Shown: positions 8,817 to 17,723 of the stretch, piece by piece
Numbering within the stretch: position 1 is the stretch's first letter
How the letters are laid out: the number at the start of each line of letters is the position of its first letter
From: an uncultured Lachnospiraceae bacterium
GTDB lineage: Bacteria; Bacillota; Clostridia; Lachnospirales; Lachnospiraceae
Direction of reading: 5' to 3'
Assembly (NCBI GenBank): GCA_947567595.1
Contig: CANOMQ010000021.1
Span: 1-63,978 of the forward strand
DNA: 63,978 nt
The notes under the pieces: model-generated
The model's input: only the letters and a program-made list of their open reading frames with translations
What the model was told of the DNA's origin: nothing
The model's database searches: none
Translations under genes and position numbers: made by a program

Positions 8817-11090
8817 ATGGAAACACTCAAGGGCTTCGTGGAGCACATTATCTATAAAAACCCGCAAAACGGTTATGGTGTCATCAATCTGACGGCAGGG
8901 GACATGGAGATTACCTGCACGGGGATTTTTACGAACCTTGACGAGGGGGAGTGCATTGAAGCCGAGGGTGCCTTTGTGGAGCATGCGGTTTACGGCAGGC
9001 AGTTTAAGACGGAGGCATTTCGCGTCGTGCCGCCCGAGGACGCGGTGGCGGTGGAGCGTTATCTTGGCTCGGGTGCGATAAAGGGCGTTGGTGCGGCGCT
9101 TGCGGCGCGGATTGTGCGGCGTTTTGGGGACGATACGTTTCGGATTATTGAGGAAGAGCCGCACAGGCTTGCGGAAATCAAGGGAATCAGCGAAAAGAAG
9201 GCAAGGGAAATCGCGGAGCAGGTCGAGGAAAAGCGGGACATGCGCGAGGCGATGATTTTTCTCCAGAAATACGGCATTACGAATGCACTTGCCATCAAAA
9301 TATACAAGCAGTATGGAATGGGACTGTATAAGGTGATGCAGGAAAATCCCTATAAGCTTGCGGAAGATGTGTCGGGAATCGGGTTTCGCATTGCGGATGA
9401 GATTGCCGCAAAAATCGGGATTCATACGGACTCGGATTACCGTATCCGCAGCGGTATGCTCTACACGCTTATGCAGGCAGACGCGGAGGGGCATGTGTAT
9501 CTGCCAAAGGAGCTTTTGATGGAAAAGGCGGCGCAGATACTCGGACTGACGCAGGAGCAGATTGCACCGCAGCTTGACAACCTTGCGATTGACAGGAAGG
9601 TTGTCATTAAGGAAAAGGACAATACGCTCTGCATTTACAGTAACAGCGCATACTATGCGGAGTTAAACTGTGCGCGTATGCTGTTTGAGCTGCAAAGGGC
9701 ATTCGGTGACGCGGACCGGCTGACCAAAACAGAGCGTGAGCGGCTTTCCAGCCGGCTAAAGAAGTTAGAGGAGACAAACCACATGGAGCTTGACGAGCTG
9801 CAAAGAAAGGCAGTCGTCAATGCAGTGGAGAATGGTATCTTTATTTTGTCAGGCGGTCCCGGTACGGGAAAGACGACGACCATTAATATGATTATCCGTT
9901 ATTTTGAGAATGAGGGGCTTGACATTTTTTTGGCGGCACCCACGGGACGCGCGGCGAAGCGCATGACGGAGGCGACCGGATTTGAGGCAAAGACCATACA
10001 CCGTCTTTTGGAGCTAAACGGCGCGGTATCGGACGATGCCATGTCGAACATTGACAGGGGCGCTGCGGCGGTGCATTTTGAGAAGAATGAGCTGAACCCA
10101 CTAGAGGCGGACGTTGTGATTATTGATGAGATGTCGATGGTGGATATTCATTTGTTCCAGTCGCTTCTAAAGGCGATTGCGCCGGGAACAAGGCTGATTA
10201 TGGTAGGAGACCGGAACCAGCTTCCGTCCGTGGGCGCGGGGCAGGTGCTAAAGGACTTGATGGAAAGCGGAAGGATTGCGTCGGTCGTATTGTCGAAAAT
10301 TTTCCGTCAGGCGGGGGAGAGCGACATTGTCGTAAACGCCCACCGGATTAACGAGGGGAAGGAAATCCCGCTGGATAACAAGAGCATGGACTTTTTCTTT
10401 TTGGAGCGCGACAATGTCAACGTGATTTACAAGCACATGATTTTGCTGATTACGCAGAAGCTTCCAAAATATGTGAAATCGGGCATGTATGACATACAGG
10501 TGCTTACGCCGATGCGAAAAGGGGCTTTGGGCGTGGAGACCTTAAATGGAATTTTGCAGCAGTATTTAAATCCGCCCGCTCCCGAAAAGCTGGAAATCCT
10601 TCACGGGGACAGGGTATTTCGGCTTGGCGATAAGGTGATGCAGGTGAAGAACAATTACCAGCTTGAGTGGGAGATTGTGAGCAAGTATGGGATTGCGATT
10701 GACAGCGGACAGGGTGTGTTTAACGGGGACGTGGGGATTATAAAAGAAATCAATGAGACGGCAAAGACAGTGACCGTGGAGTATGATGATTTGCGTCAGG
10801 TGACTTATCCGGTGAGCGGGCTTGACGAGCTGGAGCTTGCCTATGCAATTACAATCCATAAATCGCAGGGAAGTGAGTATCCTGCCGTGATTATGCCGCT
10901 GCTTACGGGACCCAAAATGCTGCTGAACCGCAATCTTTTGTATACGGGTGTGACAAGGGCAAAAAGCTGTGTGACAATCCTTGGGAGCCGTGAGACGGTA
11001 AAGCAGATGATTGCAAATGAGAATGAACAGAAACGATATACGGGATTAAAGGACAGAATATGCGAGATGTTTTTATTGGACGAGGATTGA
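8817..11090 (+). CDS. recD2: RecD2-type ATP-dependent 5'-3' DNA helicase
   Basis: RecD2 is a superfamily 1B helicase found in bacteria where it works apart from RecBC, in replication-fork upkeep and repair. The 757 residues contain an N-terminal OB-like region (GFVEHIIYKNPQNGYGV), a helix-hairpin-helix stretch around 75-130 (GVGAALAARIV), Walker A GGPGTGKTT near 346, Walker B DEMSMVD near 436, and C-terminal motifs VLTPMRKG and YAITIHKSQGSEY. The start is ATG 8817 with AGGAGG in front; the reading frame is open further upstream but has no SD there. Its end overlaps comF by 31 bases. Confidence 0.92.
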   Translation: METLKGFVEHIIYKNPQNGYGVINLTAGDMEITCTGIFTNLDEGECIEAEGAFVEHAVYGRQFKTEAFRVVPPEDAVAVERYLGSGAIKGVGAALAARIVRRFGDDTFRIIEEEPHRLAEIKGISEKKAREIAEQVEEKRDMREAMIFLQKYGITNALAIKIYKQYGMGLYKVMQENPYKLAEDVSGIGFRIADEIAAKIGIHTDSDYRIRSGMLYTLMQADAEGHVYLPKELLMEKAAQILGLTQEQIAPQLDNLAIDRKVVIKEKDNTLCIYSNSAYYAELNCARMLFELQRAFGDADRLTKTERERLSSRLKKLEETNHMELDELQRKAVVNAVENGIFILSGGPGTGKTTTINMIIRYFENEGLDIFLAAPTGRAAKRMTEATGFEAKTIHRLLELNGAVSDDAMSNIDRGAAAVHFEKNELNPLEADVVIIDEMSMVDIHLFQSLLKAIAPGTRLIMVGDRNQLPSVGAGQVLKDLMESGRIASVVLSKIFRQAGESDIVVNAHRINEGKEIPLDNKSMDFFFLERDNVNVIYKHMILLITQKLPKYVKSGMYDIQVLTPMRKGALGVETLNGILQQYLNPPAPEKLEILHGDRVFRLGDKVMQVKNNYQLEWEIVSKYGIAIDSGQGVFNGDVGIIKEINETAKTVTVEYDDLRQVTYPVSGLDELELAYAITIHKSQGSEYPAVIMPLLTGPKMLLNRNLLYTGVTRAKSCVTILGSRETVKQMIANENEQKRYTGLKDRICEMFLLDED

Positions 11091-11788
11091 GGAATCTTGT
11101 GGATTTGCTGTTTCCGCTGCGCTGTGCGGTCTGTGACGACATTGTGCCGGCGGGCGAGGGGCGTGTGTGTAGGGAATGTCGTAGAAAAATACGCTACATT
11201 TGCGAGCCGCGGTGCATGAAATGCGGAAGACAGCTTATGGACGGGGCGAAGGCTTTTTGCGCTGCGTGTGAGCGGACGCCGCATGTATTTGACAAAGGCA
11301 TTGCGTTGTATGATTATCAGAGCATGAAAAAGAGTATTTACCGCTTTAAATATAAGAAGCGCTGCGAATACGCGGCATTTTACGCGCAGGATTTGTACGA
11401 CCATTTAAAGTCCGAAATTTCCGCGATGAATGCAGACGCGATTATCCCGATACCGCTGCACAAATCAAGGCAAAAAAGCCGCGGTTATAATCAGGCACAG
11501 CTTCTTGCGGAGCAGTTATCCAAGCTTACGGGGGTTCCTCTGGAAAAAAATTTAGTCAGAAGAATTCGCAAAACAGTGCCTCAGAAGCAATTAGATGCAC
11601 ATGGAAGGCAAAATAATTTGAAAAAGGCTTTCAATATTAAGCCAAATGTTGTAAAATTAAATAAAACTATCCTTATTGATGATATCTACACGACGGGTAG
11701 TACGATTGACGCCGTGGCGCGGGAATTAAAACGCCGTGGCGTGGGTACTGTTTATTTTATCACCCTGTGTATCGGAGAGGGCTTTTGA
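11060..11788 (+). CDS. comF: ComF family protein (zinc-ribbon phosphoribosyltransferase fold)
   Basis: The N-terminal half carries Cys pairs (CAVC, CREC, CMKC, CAAC), as in ComFC. The C-terminal half has the PRPP-binding motif ILIDDIYTTGST of type I phosphoribosyltransferases. ComFC is needed for natural transformation in Bacillus; many homologues sit in non-competent bacteria, so the role here is open. The gene begins inside the last codons of recD2. yvyF follows, reproducing the Bacillus comFC-yvyF neighbourhood without comFA/comFB. Confidence 0.9.
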   Translation: MRDVFIGRGLRNLVDLLFPLRCAVCDDIVPAGEGRVCRECRRKIRYICEPRCMKCGRQLMDGAKAFCAACERTPHVFDKGIALYDYQSMKKSIYRFKYKKRCEYAAFYAQDLYDHLKSEISAMNADAIIPIPLHKSRQKSRGYNQAQLLAEQLSKLTGVPLEKNLVRRIRKTVPQKQLDAHGRQNNLKKAFNIKPNVVKLNKTILIDDIYTTGSTIDAVARELKRRGVGTVYFITLCIGEGF

Positions 11789-11815
11789 AATTGATGTAAA
11801 ATGGAGGGAACCAGA

Positions 11816-12232
11816 ATGAACGTAAGAAATTGTAGAAAATGCGGAAAACTTTTTAACCACCTTTCGGGAATGCCGATTTGCCCGGCGTGTAGGGACGCGC
11901 TTGAGAAGTCTTTTCAGCAGGTAAAGAAATATATCAGGGAAAACCGTATGGCTGATATTATGGAGGTTGCGGAGGCATGCGAGGTTGAGGTCAGCCAGAT
12001 TAAGCAGTGGATTCGGGAGGACCGTCTCGAGTTTACGGAGGACTCGGCTGTCAAGCTGCCTTGCGAAAACTGCGGGGAAATGATCCGGTCAGGGAAATAC
12101 TGCGAGAAGTGCAAGCGTGAGATGACAAACAATCTTTCGAGCGCGATTACAAAGCCAAAGAAGGCGGTTGAACCGCCGAAAAAGACGCAGCCTAGCGGAA
12201 ATAAGATGCGCTTCCTTGACAGGGAACTGTAA
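11816..12232 (+). CDS. yvyF: YvyF-like flagellar operon zinc-ribbon protein (TIGR03826 family)
   Basis: A 138-residue protein with two zinc ribbons, CRKCGK...CPAC at the N-terminus and CENCGE...CEKCK near the middle, around a helix-turn-helix-like stretch (MADIMEVAEACEVEVSQIKQWIRE). This layout is that of Bacillus YvyF, encoded beside comFC and flgM and linked to flagellar gene control. ATG 11816 is chosen because GGAGGG lies 8 bases upstream; the earlier in-frame ATG at 11801 overlaps that SD. The lysine/proline-rich tail looks disordered. No flgM follows here. Confidence 0.8.
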   Translation: MNVRNCRKCGKLFNHLSGMPICPACRDALEKSFQQVKKYIRENRMADIMEVAEACEVEVSQIKQWIREDRLEFTEDSAVKLPCENCGEMIRSGKYCEKCKREMTNNLSSAITKPKKAVEPPKKTQPSGNKMRFLDREL

Positions 12233-12250
12233 AATTCAGGGAATAATGTT

Positions 12251-12649
12251 ATGTTAAACGAGGAAAGAATAAAATTGATGACCAAAATGGCATGCTATGA
12301 GCAAAACGAAGGAAGAAAGAATGTTTCTGTCGGCAGCTATTTCCGAGGGGATTATATTGCGTTGCAGGTAATCTGCTCTCTGATTAACGCGACTGTTGCA
12401 TTCTGCATTCTCTTTGGCTTGTTCATTATGTACGATTTTGAGGTCTTTATGACGGATCTTTACAAGATGGATCTGTTTGCGTTCGGAAAGTCGGTTATTA
12501 TTGACTATCTGATTTTTGTGGCTGTTTACGGCATTATTTCGTATGGCGTGTATACGTACCGCTATGCACGGGCGCGCAAAAGCCTGAAAATATATTATAA
12601 TAACCTGAAAAAACTTGCATATCTTTATGACAGGGAAGGCAAACGTTGA
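12251..12649 (+). CDS. small membrane protein of unknown function
   Basis: I do not recognise this 132-residue protein. A polar N-terminus of about 35 residues precedes two long hydrophobic segments (about 40-62 and 80-102), and the C-terminus is basic (RYARARKSLKIYYNNLKK), suggesting two membrane spans with cytoplasmic ends. It lies between yvyF and another membrane protein, all co-directional with cdaA-cdaR-glmM, so it may belong to the c-di-AMP/cell-envelope unit. The SD is weak. Confidence 0.75.
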   Translation: MLNEERIKLMTKMACYEQNEGRKNVSVGSYFRGDYIALQVICSLINATVAFCILFGLFIMYDFEVFMTDLYKMDLFAFGKSVIIDYLIFVAVYGIISYGVYTYRYARARKSLKIYYNNLKKLAYLYDREGKR

Positions 12650-12674
12650 TTTTGGGAGCTAAGAGAGGACTATT

Positions 12675-13652
12675 ATGACCAGCCTGTTGGTTTTTAGAGA
12701 ACAGTTGAAGAAATTTTACAGTAAATATGAGCTGTATATCACGCCTGCAGCCAAATTTCTGCTGGCGCTTGTGACACTGCTTGTGATAAACAGCTCAATC
12801 GGCTATATGAGCGAGCTGAAAAGCTTCGCGGTGGTGATGGTACTGTCGATGATGTGCTCATTTCTGCCGACAAACTTTATTATTATGGTTGCGGCGCTTG
12901 TGACGCTTGGGCATCTTTATCAGTTTTCGATGGAATGCGCGGTCGTTGCGCTTGCGGTGTTTTTGCTTTTGTTCATATTGTATTTCCGCTTTTCACCAAA
13001 GGATACACTGGTGGTTATTTTGATGCCAATCTGTTTTGTGTTTAAAATACCATATGTTATCCCGTTGGCGGTCGGACTTGTGGGAACGCCCTTTTCGGTG
13101 GTGTCCGTGGCAAGCGGCGTGGTGGTGTACTGGATGCTGCACTACATGAACGTCAGTGCGTCCGTGCTCAGCACGTTCGAGGAGGACGGCGCGCTTGAAA
13201 AATTCCGCTATGTGATAGACGGACTTTTGGGAAATAAGGCAATGTTTGTAACAATTGTGGCATTTGTGGCAACACTGATGGTAGTGTATTTTATCAGAAG
13301 GCTGAGTGTTGACTACGCATGGACAATTGCGATTATTGTTGGTGCACTTTTGGATATTCTGATTTTGCTGTTTGGCGATTTGATGTATAATACCAATCTG
13401 TCCATTATCGGACTGATTTTTGGCAATCTGATTGCGGCGGCAGCGGCAAAGGTGCTTGAATTTTTTGTATTTAATGTGGATTACTCGAGGACGGAACGCG
13501 TACAGTTTGAGGACGATGAATATTATTATTATGTAAAGGCAGTTCCGAAGAACACGGTGGCTGCGCCGCAAAAACGTGTCAAGACAATCAGGGTGCCGGA
13601 GAAGGCGGTCAGAGCGTCAGGACAGCATTCCGGACAGCCAAAGAGGGATTAA
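12675..13652 (+). CDS. polytopic membrane protein of unknown function upstream of cdaA
   Basis: Not assigned to a family by eye. The 325 residues contain about eight hydrophobic segments between about 22 and 270, with an ABC-permease-like feel but no ATPase partner. A polar, basic C-terminal tail of about 50 residues follows, with a tyrosine-rich patch (EDDEYYYYVKAVPK) and RVKTIRVPEK. The stop is 3 bases before cdaA, so the two are almost certainly co-translated. That fixed position next to the membrane-bound diadenylate cyclase suggests a partner or regulator of it, but this is inference only. Confidence 0.8.
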   Translation: MTSLLVFREQLKKFYSKYELYITPAAKFLLALVTLLVINSSIGYMSELKSFAVVMVLSMMCSFLPTNFIIMVAALVTLGHLYQFSMECAVVALAVFLLLFILYFRFSPKDTLVVILMPICFVFKIPYVIPLAVGLVGTPFSVVSVASGVVVYWMLHYMNVSASVLSTFEEDGALEKFRYVIDGLLGNKAMFVTIVAFVATLMVVYFIRRLSVDYAWTIAIIVGALLDILILLFGDLMYNTNLSIIGLIFGNLIAAAAAKVLEFFVFNVDYSRTERVQFEDDEYYYYVKAVPKNTVAAPQKRVKTIRVPEKAVRASGQHSGQPKRD

Positions 13653-13655
13653 AGC

Positions 13656-14525
13656 ATGAACATAATTTCGGATCGTTTAAGTTCATATTTTACATCATTA
13701 TCTTTGCAGAGCTTAAGTATAAGATGGGAGGATATAGTGGAGATTATCATTATATCCTTTTTACTGTATCATATCATGGCATGGGTAAAGCATACAAAGG
13801 TATGGGTGTTGATGAAGGGTATCATCATGATACTCGTGTTTATCCTGTTCGCCATTTTGTTTGAGATGAACACGATTATATGGATTGTGGAGAATGTCCT
13901 AAGCATTGCGGTGATTGCGGTGATTGTCATTTTGCAGCCGGAGCTAAGGCGTGCTTTGGAGGAGCTTGGCAGGAAGAGCTTTATTTCGGGCGTCATGCCG
14001 TTTGAAAAGGCGCCGGAGGAGCGCTTCTCGGATAAGACGGTAAACGACCTTGTCAAGGCAAGCTTTGAGATGGGCAAGGTCAAGACGGGCGCGCTGATGG
14101 TGATTGAACAGAATGTGCTTTTGACGGAGTATGAGCGGACGGGAATCGAGGTTGACGCGATTATTTCGAGTCAGCTTATTATCAATATTTTTGAGCATAA
14201 CACGCCGCTTCACGACGGGGCGGTGATTATCCGCGGGAACCGGATTGTGTCGGCGACCTGCTATCTGCCGCTTTCGGATAATATGGAAATCAGCAAGGAG
14301 CTTGGCACAAGGCACCGTGCGGGCGTGGGTATTTCGGAGGCGACGGACGCGCTCACGATTATCGTTTCGGAGGAGACCGGAAACGTGAGTGTGACGTACG
14401 AGGGACAGCTTTACCGGAATTTGGACGCGAACGGGCTTAAGGAGAAGCTTCATATGATACAGAATAAGGACACGGAGGAAAAGAAACGCAGGCTATGGAA
14501 AGGCAGGGCTAAGGATGAAAAGTAA
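13656..14525 (+). CDS. cdaA: membrane diadenylate cyclase CdaA (c-di-AMP synthase)
   Basis: CdaA makes the second messenger c-di-AMP from two ATP, controlling potassium and osmotic balance and wall integrity. In 289 residues there are three N-terminal membrane helices (to about 90), followed by the DAC domain with the catalytic DGA motif (LHDGAVIIRGNRI, about 186) and RHR motif (TRHRAGVGISE, about 218). It overlaps cdaR by 11 bases, and glmM follows. This cdaA-cdaR-glmM order is conserved in Firmicutes, where CdaR and GlmM modulate CdaA. Confidence 0.96.
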   Translation: MNIISDRLSSYFTSLSLQSLSIRWEDIVEIIIISFLLYHIMAWVKHTKVWVLMKGIIMILVFILFAILFEMNTIIWIVENVLSIAVIAVIVILQPELRRALEELGRKSFISGVMPFEKAPEERFSDKTVNDLVKASFEMGKVKTGALMVIEQNVLLTEYERTGIEVDAIISSQLIINIFEHNTPLHDGAVIIRGNRIVSATCYLPLSDNMEISKELGTRHRAGVGISEATDALTIIVSEETGNVSVTYEGQLYRNLDANGLKEKLHMIQNKDTEEKKRRLWKGRAKDEK

Positions 14526-15915
14526 AATTCGCAAACTCACCGCTCTGATTACAAACAACATAGGACTGAAAATTTTAGCGGTTATCGTTGCCTTGGGGCT
14601 GTGGTTCGTGGTAAACAATATCAATGATCCGCTTGAGAAAATGCGGTTTACCAACATTCCGGTCGAAATTCTCAACGAGGATCAGATTACAAGCAGCGGC
14701 AAGGTTTATGAGATTATTGACAATACGGGCGTTGTGAACGTGGAAGTGCGGGGAAAGCGCTCGGTGCTGCGTTATATCACAAAGGACAACATCAGGGCAG
14801 TGGCGGACATGGAGGAGCTGACCTTTATGAACACGGTCGGCATTGAGGTTTCGAGCACACGGAGTAATTCCGAACTGGAGTTTGCCACCAACATTGACAG
14901 CGTGAAGCTTTCCATTGAGGATATGAAGCGTATTCAGATGATTATCAACACATCGACGAGCGGGGAGCCTGCGGAGGGCTATATCGTGGGCAGCGTTTCG
15001 CCGAGCCAGAACATTGTACGTCTTTCTGGTCCAAAGTCCCTGATTGACCAGATTGACCATGTTGACGCGGTGGCAAGCATTGACGGGTACTCTTCGGATA
15101 TTAACACGAATGTGGAGCTGAAGCTTTATGATGCGGAAGGAAAGGATATCAGGAGCAATTCCATCAAAATGAATATTTCGACGGTCAACGTGGCAGTGAC
15201 CATTCTTGCGACAAAGGAGGTTCCGCTGGAATTCAGTATTACGGACGAGCCGGAGGAAGGGTATATTGCAAACGGCACGATTATGAGCGAGCCGGAGACC
15301 GTATTGGTAGCCGGAAGAAAATCGGTGCTTGACGCAATGACAAGAATTGTGGTGTCAGACCCGGCGCTGAGCTTGGAGGGAAAGACGGAAGATGTGACTT
15401 CCATGATTAACATTAAGAAGTATCTGCCTGCCGGAACGCAGCTTGCGGACAGCGGCTTTAGCGGAAATGTGAATGTGAAGGTGGAAATCGAGCCGGTTGA
15501 GACAAAGGAGCTGTCGATACCGTCAAGGAATTTCGCGATCGGCTTTGGTATTCATGAGAAACCGGAGAATTTTGACGCGGTGATTGACGAGTTTGAAAAT
15601 AAAGACAATGCACGGCTGAGGGTACGCATTTCAGGTACGAAAGCGGCTGTTGACGCTGTCAACGAGGAGAGCGTGATTGGCGTGATTGACATGGATAAGG
15701 TATTCTCGGGGCTTGGCATGCAGTCATGGGTACCCGGCACCTATCCGGGCGAGGTAGTGTTTGATTTTAAGCTGCCTGAGGGGCTTAAAGTCAAGACAGA
15801 CGGCACGTATGCGCTTACGGTCGTTTTGAGTGAGCGCACGGAAGAGGAAGAAGAAGCGGGCAGCTCGGAGCGTGAGAGCGGTGAAAGCAATGAGAGTAAT
15901 GAAAGCAATGAATAA
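14515..15915 (+). CDS. cdaR: CdaR, YbbR-domain regulator of CdaA
   Basis: This 466-residue protein has one N-terminal membrane anchor (NNIGLKILAVIVALGLWFVV, about 13-32) followed by an extracytoplasmic region of several YbbR repeats; YbbR-like segments start near 110, 190, 275 and 355 (for example VSPSQNIVRLSGPKSLIDQI). CdaR binds CdaA and tunes its activity in Bacillus and relatives. The C-terminus ends in an unusual acidic low-complexity tail (EEEEEAG...) closing with three ESN repeats. It starts inside the cdaA 3' end and glmM follows after 20 bases. Confidence 0.93.
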   Translation: MKSKIRKLTALITNNIGLKILAVIVALGLWFVVNNINDPLEKMRFTNIPVEILNEDQITSSGKVYEIIDNTGVVNVEVRGKRSVLRYITKDNIRAVADMEELTFMNTVGIEVSSTRSNSELEFATNIDSVKLSIEDMKRIQMIINTSTSGEPAEGYIVGSVSPSQNIVRLSGPKSLIDQIDHVDAVASIDGYSSDINTNVELKLYDAEGKDIRSNSIKMNISTVNVAVTILATKEVPLEFSITDEPEEGYIANGTIMSEPETVLVAGRKSVLDAMTRIVVSDPALSLEGKTEDVTSMINIKKYLPAGTQLADSGFSGNVNVKVEIEPVETKELSIPSRNFAIGFGIHEKPENFDAVIDEFENKDNARLRVRISGTKAAVDAVNEESVIGVIDMDKVFSGLGMQSWVPGTYPGEVVFDFKLPEGLKVKTDGTYALTVVLSERTEEEEEAGSSERESGESNESNESNE

Positions 15916-15935
15916 TATTTTGGAGGAAATCAAAA

Positions 15936-17285
15936 ATGGCAAGACTTTTTGGAACGGACGGCGTTAGGGGTGTGGCAAATGATGAACTGACACCAATGCT
16001 TGCAATGCAGCTTGGTCAGGCGGGGGCATATGTGCTCTCGAAGGAGAAGGCGCACAAGCCGACCATCATGGTGGGCTGTGACACGCGCATATCAGGCGAT
16101 ATGCTTGCAAACGCGCTGATGGCGGGCGCATGCTCGGTGGGCGCGAATGTGGTGTATGTGGGCGTCATTCCGACACCGGCGATTGCGTATCTTACCAAGA
16201 AATACAGGGTGGACGCGGGTGTGGTCATTTCCGCGTCACACAATCCGGTGGAGTTTAACGGCATTAAGTTTTTTGACGGGAACGGCTTTAAGCTTCCCGA
16301 CGCGCTTGAGGACGAGATTGAGGCGCTGATTAAAAGCGGCATGAAGGATGTGCAGTTTCCGACTGGCCCAAGCGTAGGAAAAATCAAATATCGTACGGAC
16401 GCGAAGGAAGAATATATCAATCATTCGGTGCAGGCAGTCCCGGTTGACTTGAAGGGCATTAAAATCGTGGTGGACTGTGCGGAGGGTGCGTCTTATTACA
16501 CGTCAGTGGAAACGCTCAAGGAGCTTGGCGCGGAGGTTGTCGCGATTCATAATAATCCTGACGGCACGAATATCAATGCGAACTGTGGTTCGACGCATAT
16601 GGGAGAGCTGCAGGCGCGCGTGGTTTATGAGAAGGCGTGTATCGGACTTGCGTTTGACGGGGACGCGGACAGACTGCTTGCGGTGGACGAAAACGGAAAG
16701 CAGGTAGACGGCGATGAGATTATGGCGATTGTCGGCAACCATATGAAGGCAAAGGGGGAGCTTAAGGACAACACAATCGTTGCGACGGTAATGAGCAATC
16801 TTGGATTTTTCCTGATGGGTAAGGAGAATGGTGTCAAGATTGAGCAGACAAAGGTCGGCGACCGCTATGTGCTTGAGCGCATGATTGAGATTGGCGCAAA
16901 CCTTGGCGGTGAGCAGTCAGGGCATATTATTTTCCTTGATGAAAATACGACAGGGGACGGCTTATTGAGCGCGCTGCACCTGTTACAGGTGATGGTGGAG
17001 ACCGGAAAGCCGCTTTCAGAGCTTGCTTCGATTATGACGGTGCTTCCACAGGCGCTTTACGGTGCAAGAGTGCCGAACCACAAGAAGGACAGCTATATGG
17101 AATATACCGAGATTGCGGATGCGATTGCGCGCGTGAACGCGAAGTTTGAAGGCGAGGGCAGGGTATTAATCAGACCTTCGGGAACGGAGCCGCTTGTGCG
17201 CGTCATGATAGAGGGCAAGGATCAGGCGATGATTGACAAGGAAGCAAGAGAGCTTGCGGAGCTGATACAGAATGTAATGTTCTGA
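15936..17285 (+). CDS. glmM: phosphoglucosamine mutase GlmM
   Basis: GlmM converts glucosamine-6-phosphate to glucosamine-1-phosphate on the way to UDP-GlcNAc, feeding peptidoglycan and the amino-sugar pathways downstream in this window. The 449 residues show the active-site phosphoserine loop ISASHNPVEFNG near 100, the metal loop DGDADR near 240, the sugar-binding GEQSGH near 324 and the phosphate-binding RPSGTEPLVRVM near 412. GGAGG precedes the ATG. As the end gene of cdaA-cdaR-glmM it can also act as a CdaA inhibitor in relatives. Confidence 0.97.
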   Translation: MARLFGTDGVRGVANDELTPMLAMQLGQAGAYVLSKEKAHKPTIMVGCDTRISGDMLANALMAGACSVGANVVYVGVIPTPAIAYLTKKYRVDAGVVISASHNPVEFNGIKFFDGNGFKLPDALEDEIEALIKSGMKDVQFPTGPSVGKIKYRTDAKEEYINHSVQAVPVDLKGIKIVVDCAEGASYYTSVETLKELGAEVVAIHNNPDGTNINANCGSTHMGELQARVVYEKACIGLAFDGDADRLLAVDENGKQVDGDEIMAIVGNHMKAKGELKDNTIVATVMSNLGFFLMGKENGVKIEQTKVGDRYVLERMIEIGANLGGEQSGHIIFLDENTTGDGLLSALHLLQVMVETGKPLSELASIMTVLPQALYGARVPNHKKDSYMEYTEIADAIARVNAKFEGEGRVLIRPSGTEPLVRVMIEGKDQAMIDKEARELAELIQNVMF

Positions 17286-17344
17286 TAATCCGTATGCAAC
17301 AGGAAACGGGAATTTTACGTGCAACATAGGATAGGAGGGATTTT

Positions 17345-17608
17345 ATGGTGAGCCAAAAGGTAGTAATTAAAAATCCGACAGGTCTGCATCTGCGTCCGGC
17401 TGGTATTTTGTGCAAGGAAGCAATACAGTTTAAGTCGCTGGTAACCTTTAAATCCCGTGAGGGCACGGCAAATGCGAAAAGTGTGCTTGGTGTGCTGGGC
17501 TCACGTGTAAAAAGCGGTGATGAAATTGAGATTTTTTGTGAGGGCGAGGACGAGGAGAGCGCTTTGGCGGCAGTCGTTAAGGTGATTGAGGACGGACTTG
17601 GCGAGTGA
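17345..17608 (+). CDS. ptsH: HPr, phosphocarrier of the sugar phosphotransferase system
   Basis: An 87-residue HPr. His15 in TGLHLRPAG is the site phosphorylated by enzyme I, and the serine in the AKSVLGVLG segment (residue 45) corresponds to the Ser46 target of HPr kinase in Firmicutes catabolite control. The histidine argues against the regulatory paralogue Crh, which lacks it. No enzyme I gene is adjacent. AGGAGG precedes the ATG, and a strong terminator starts 4 bases after the stop. Confidence 0.93.
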   Translation: MVSQKVVIKNPTGLHLRPAGILCKEAIQFKSLVTFKSREGTANAKSVLGVLGSRVKSGDEIEIFCEGEDEESALAAVVKVIEDGLGE

Positions 17609-17611
17609 GGG

Positions 17612-17642
17612 ATAGCCCGAACGAGACGGTTCGGGCTATTTT
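17612..17642 (+). terminator. intrinsic terminator after HPr
   Basis: An 11-bp perfect stem, ATAGCCCGAAC/GTTCGGGCTAT, with a 6-base loop runs into T residues. It marks the boundary between the housekeeping block and the glycan locus. Confidence 0.9.
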
Positions 17643-17723
17643 GCCGTTTGGCTTAGGCACATTGCATAAAAAAACGAAAAAAAGGAAAAGTAGGATTAAG
17701 GGCTTGAAAGGAGCAGGGTTATA

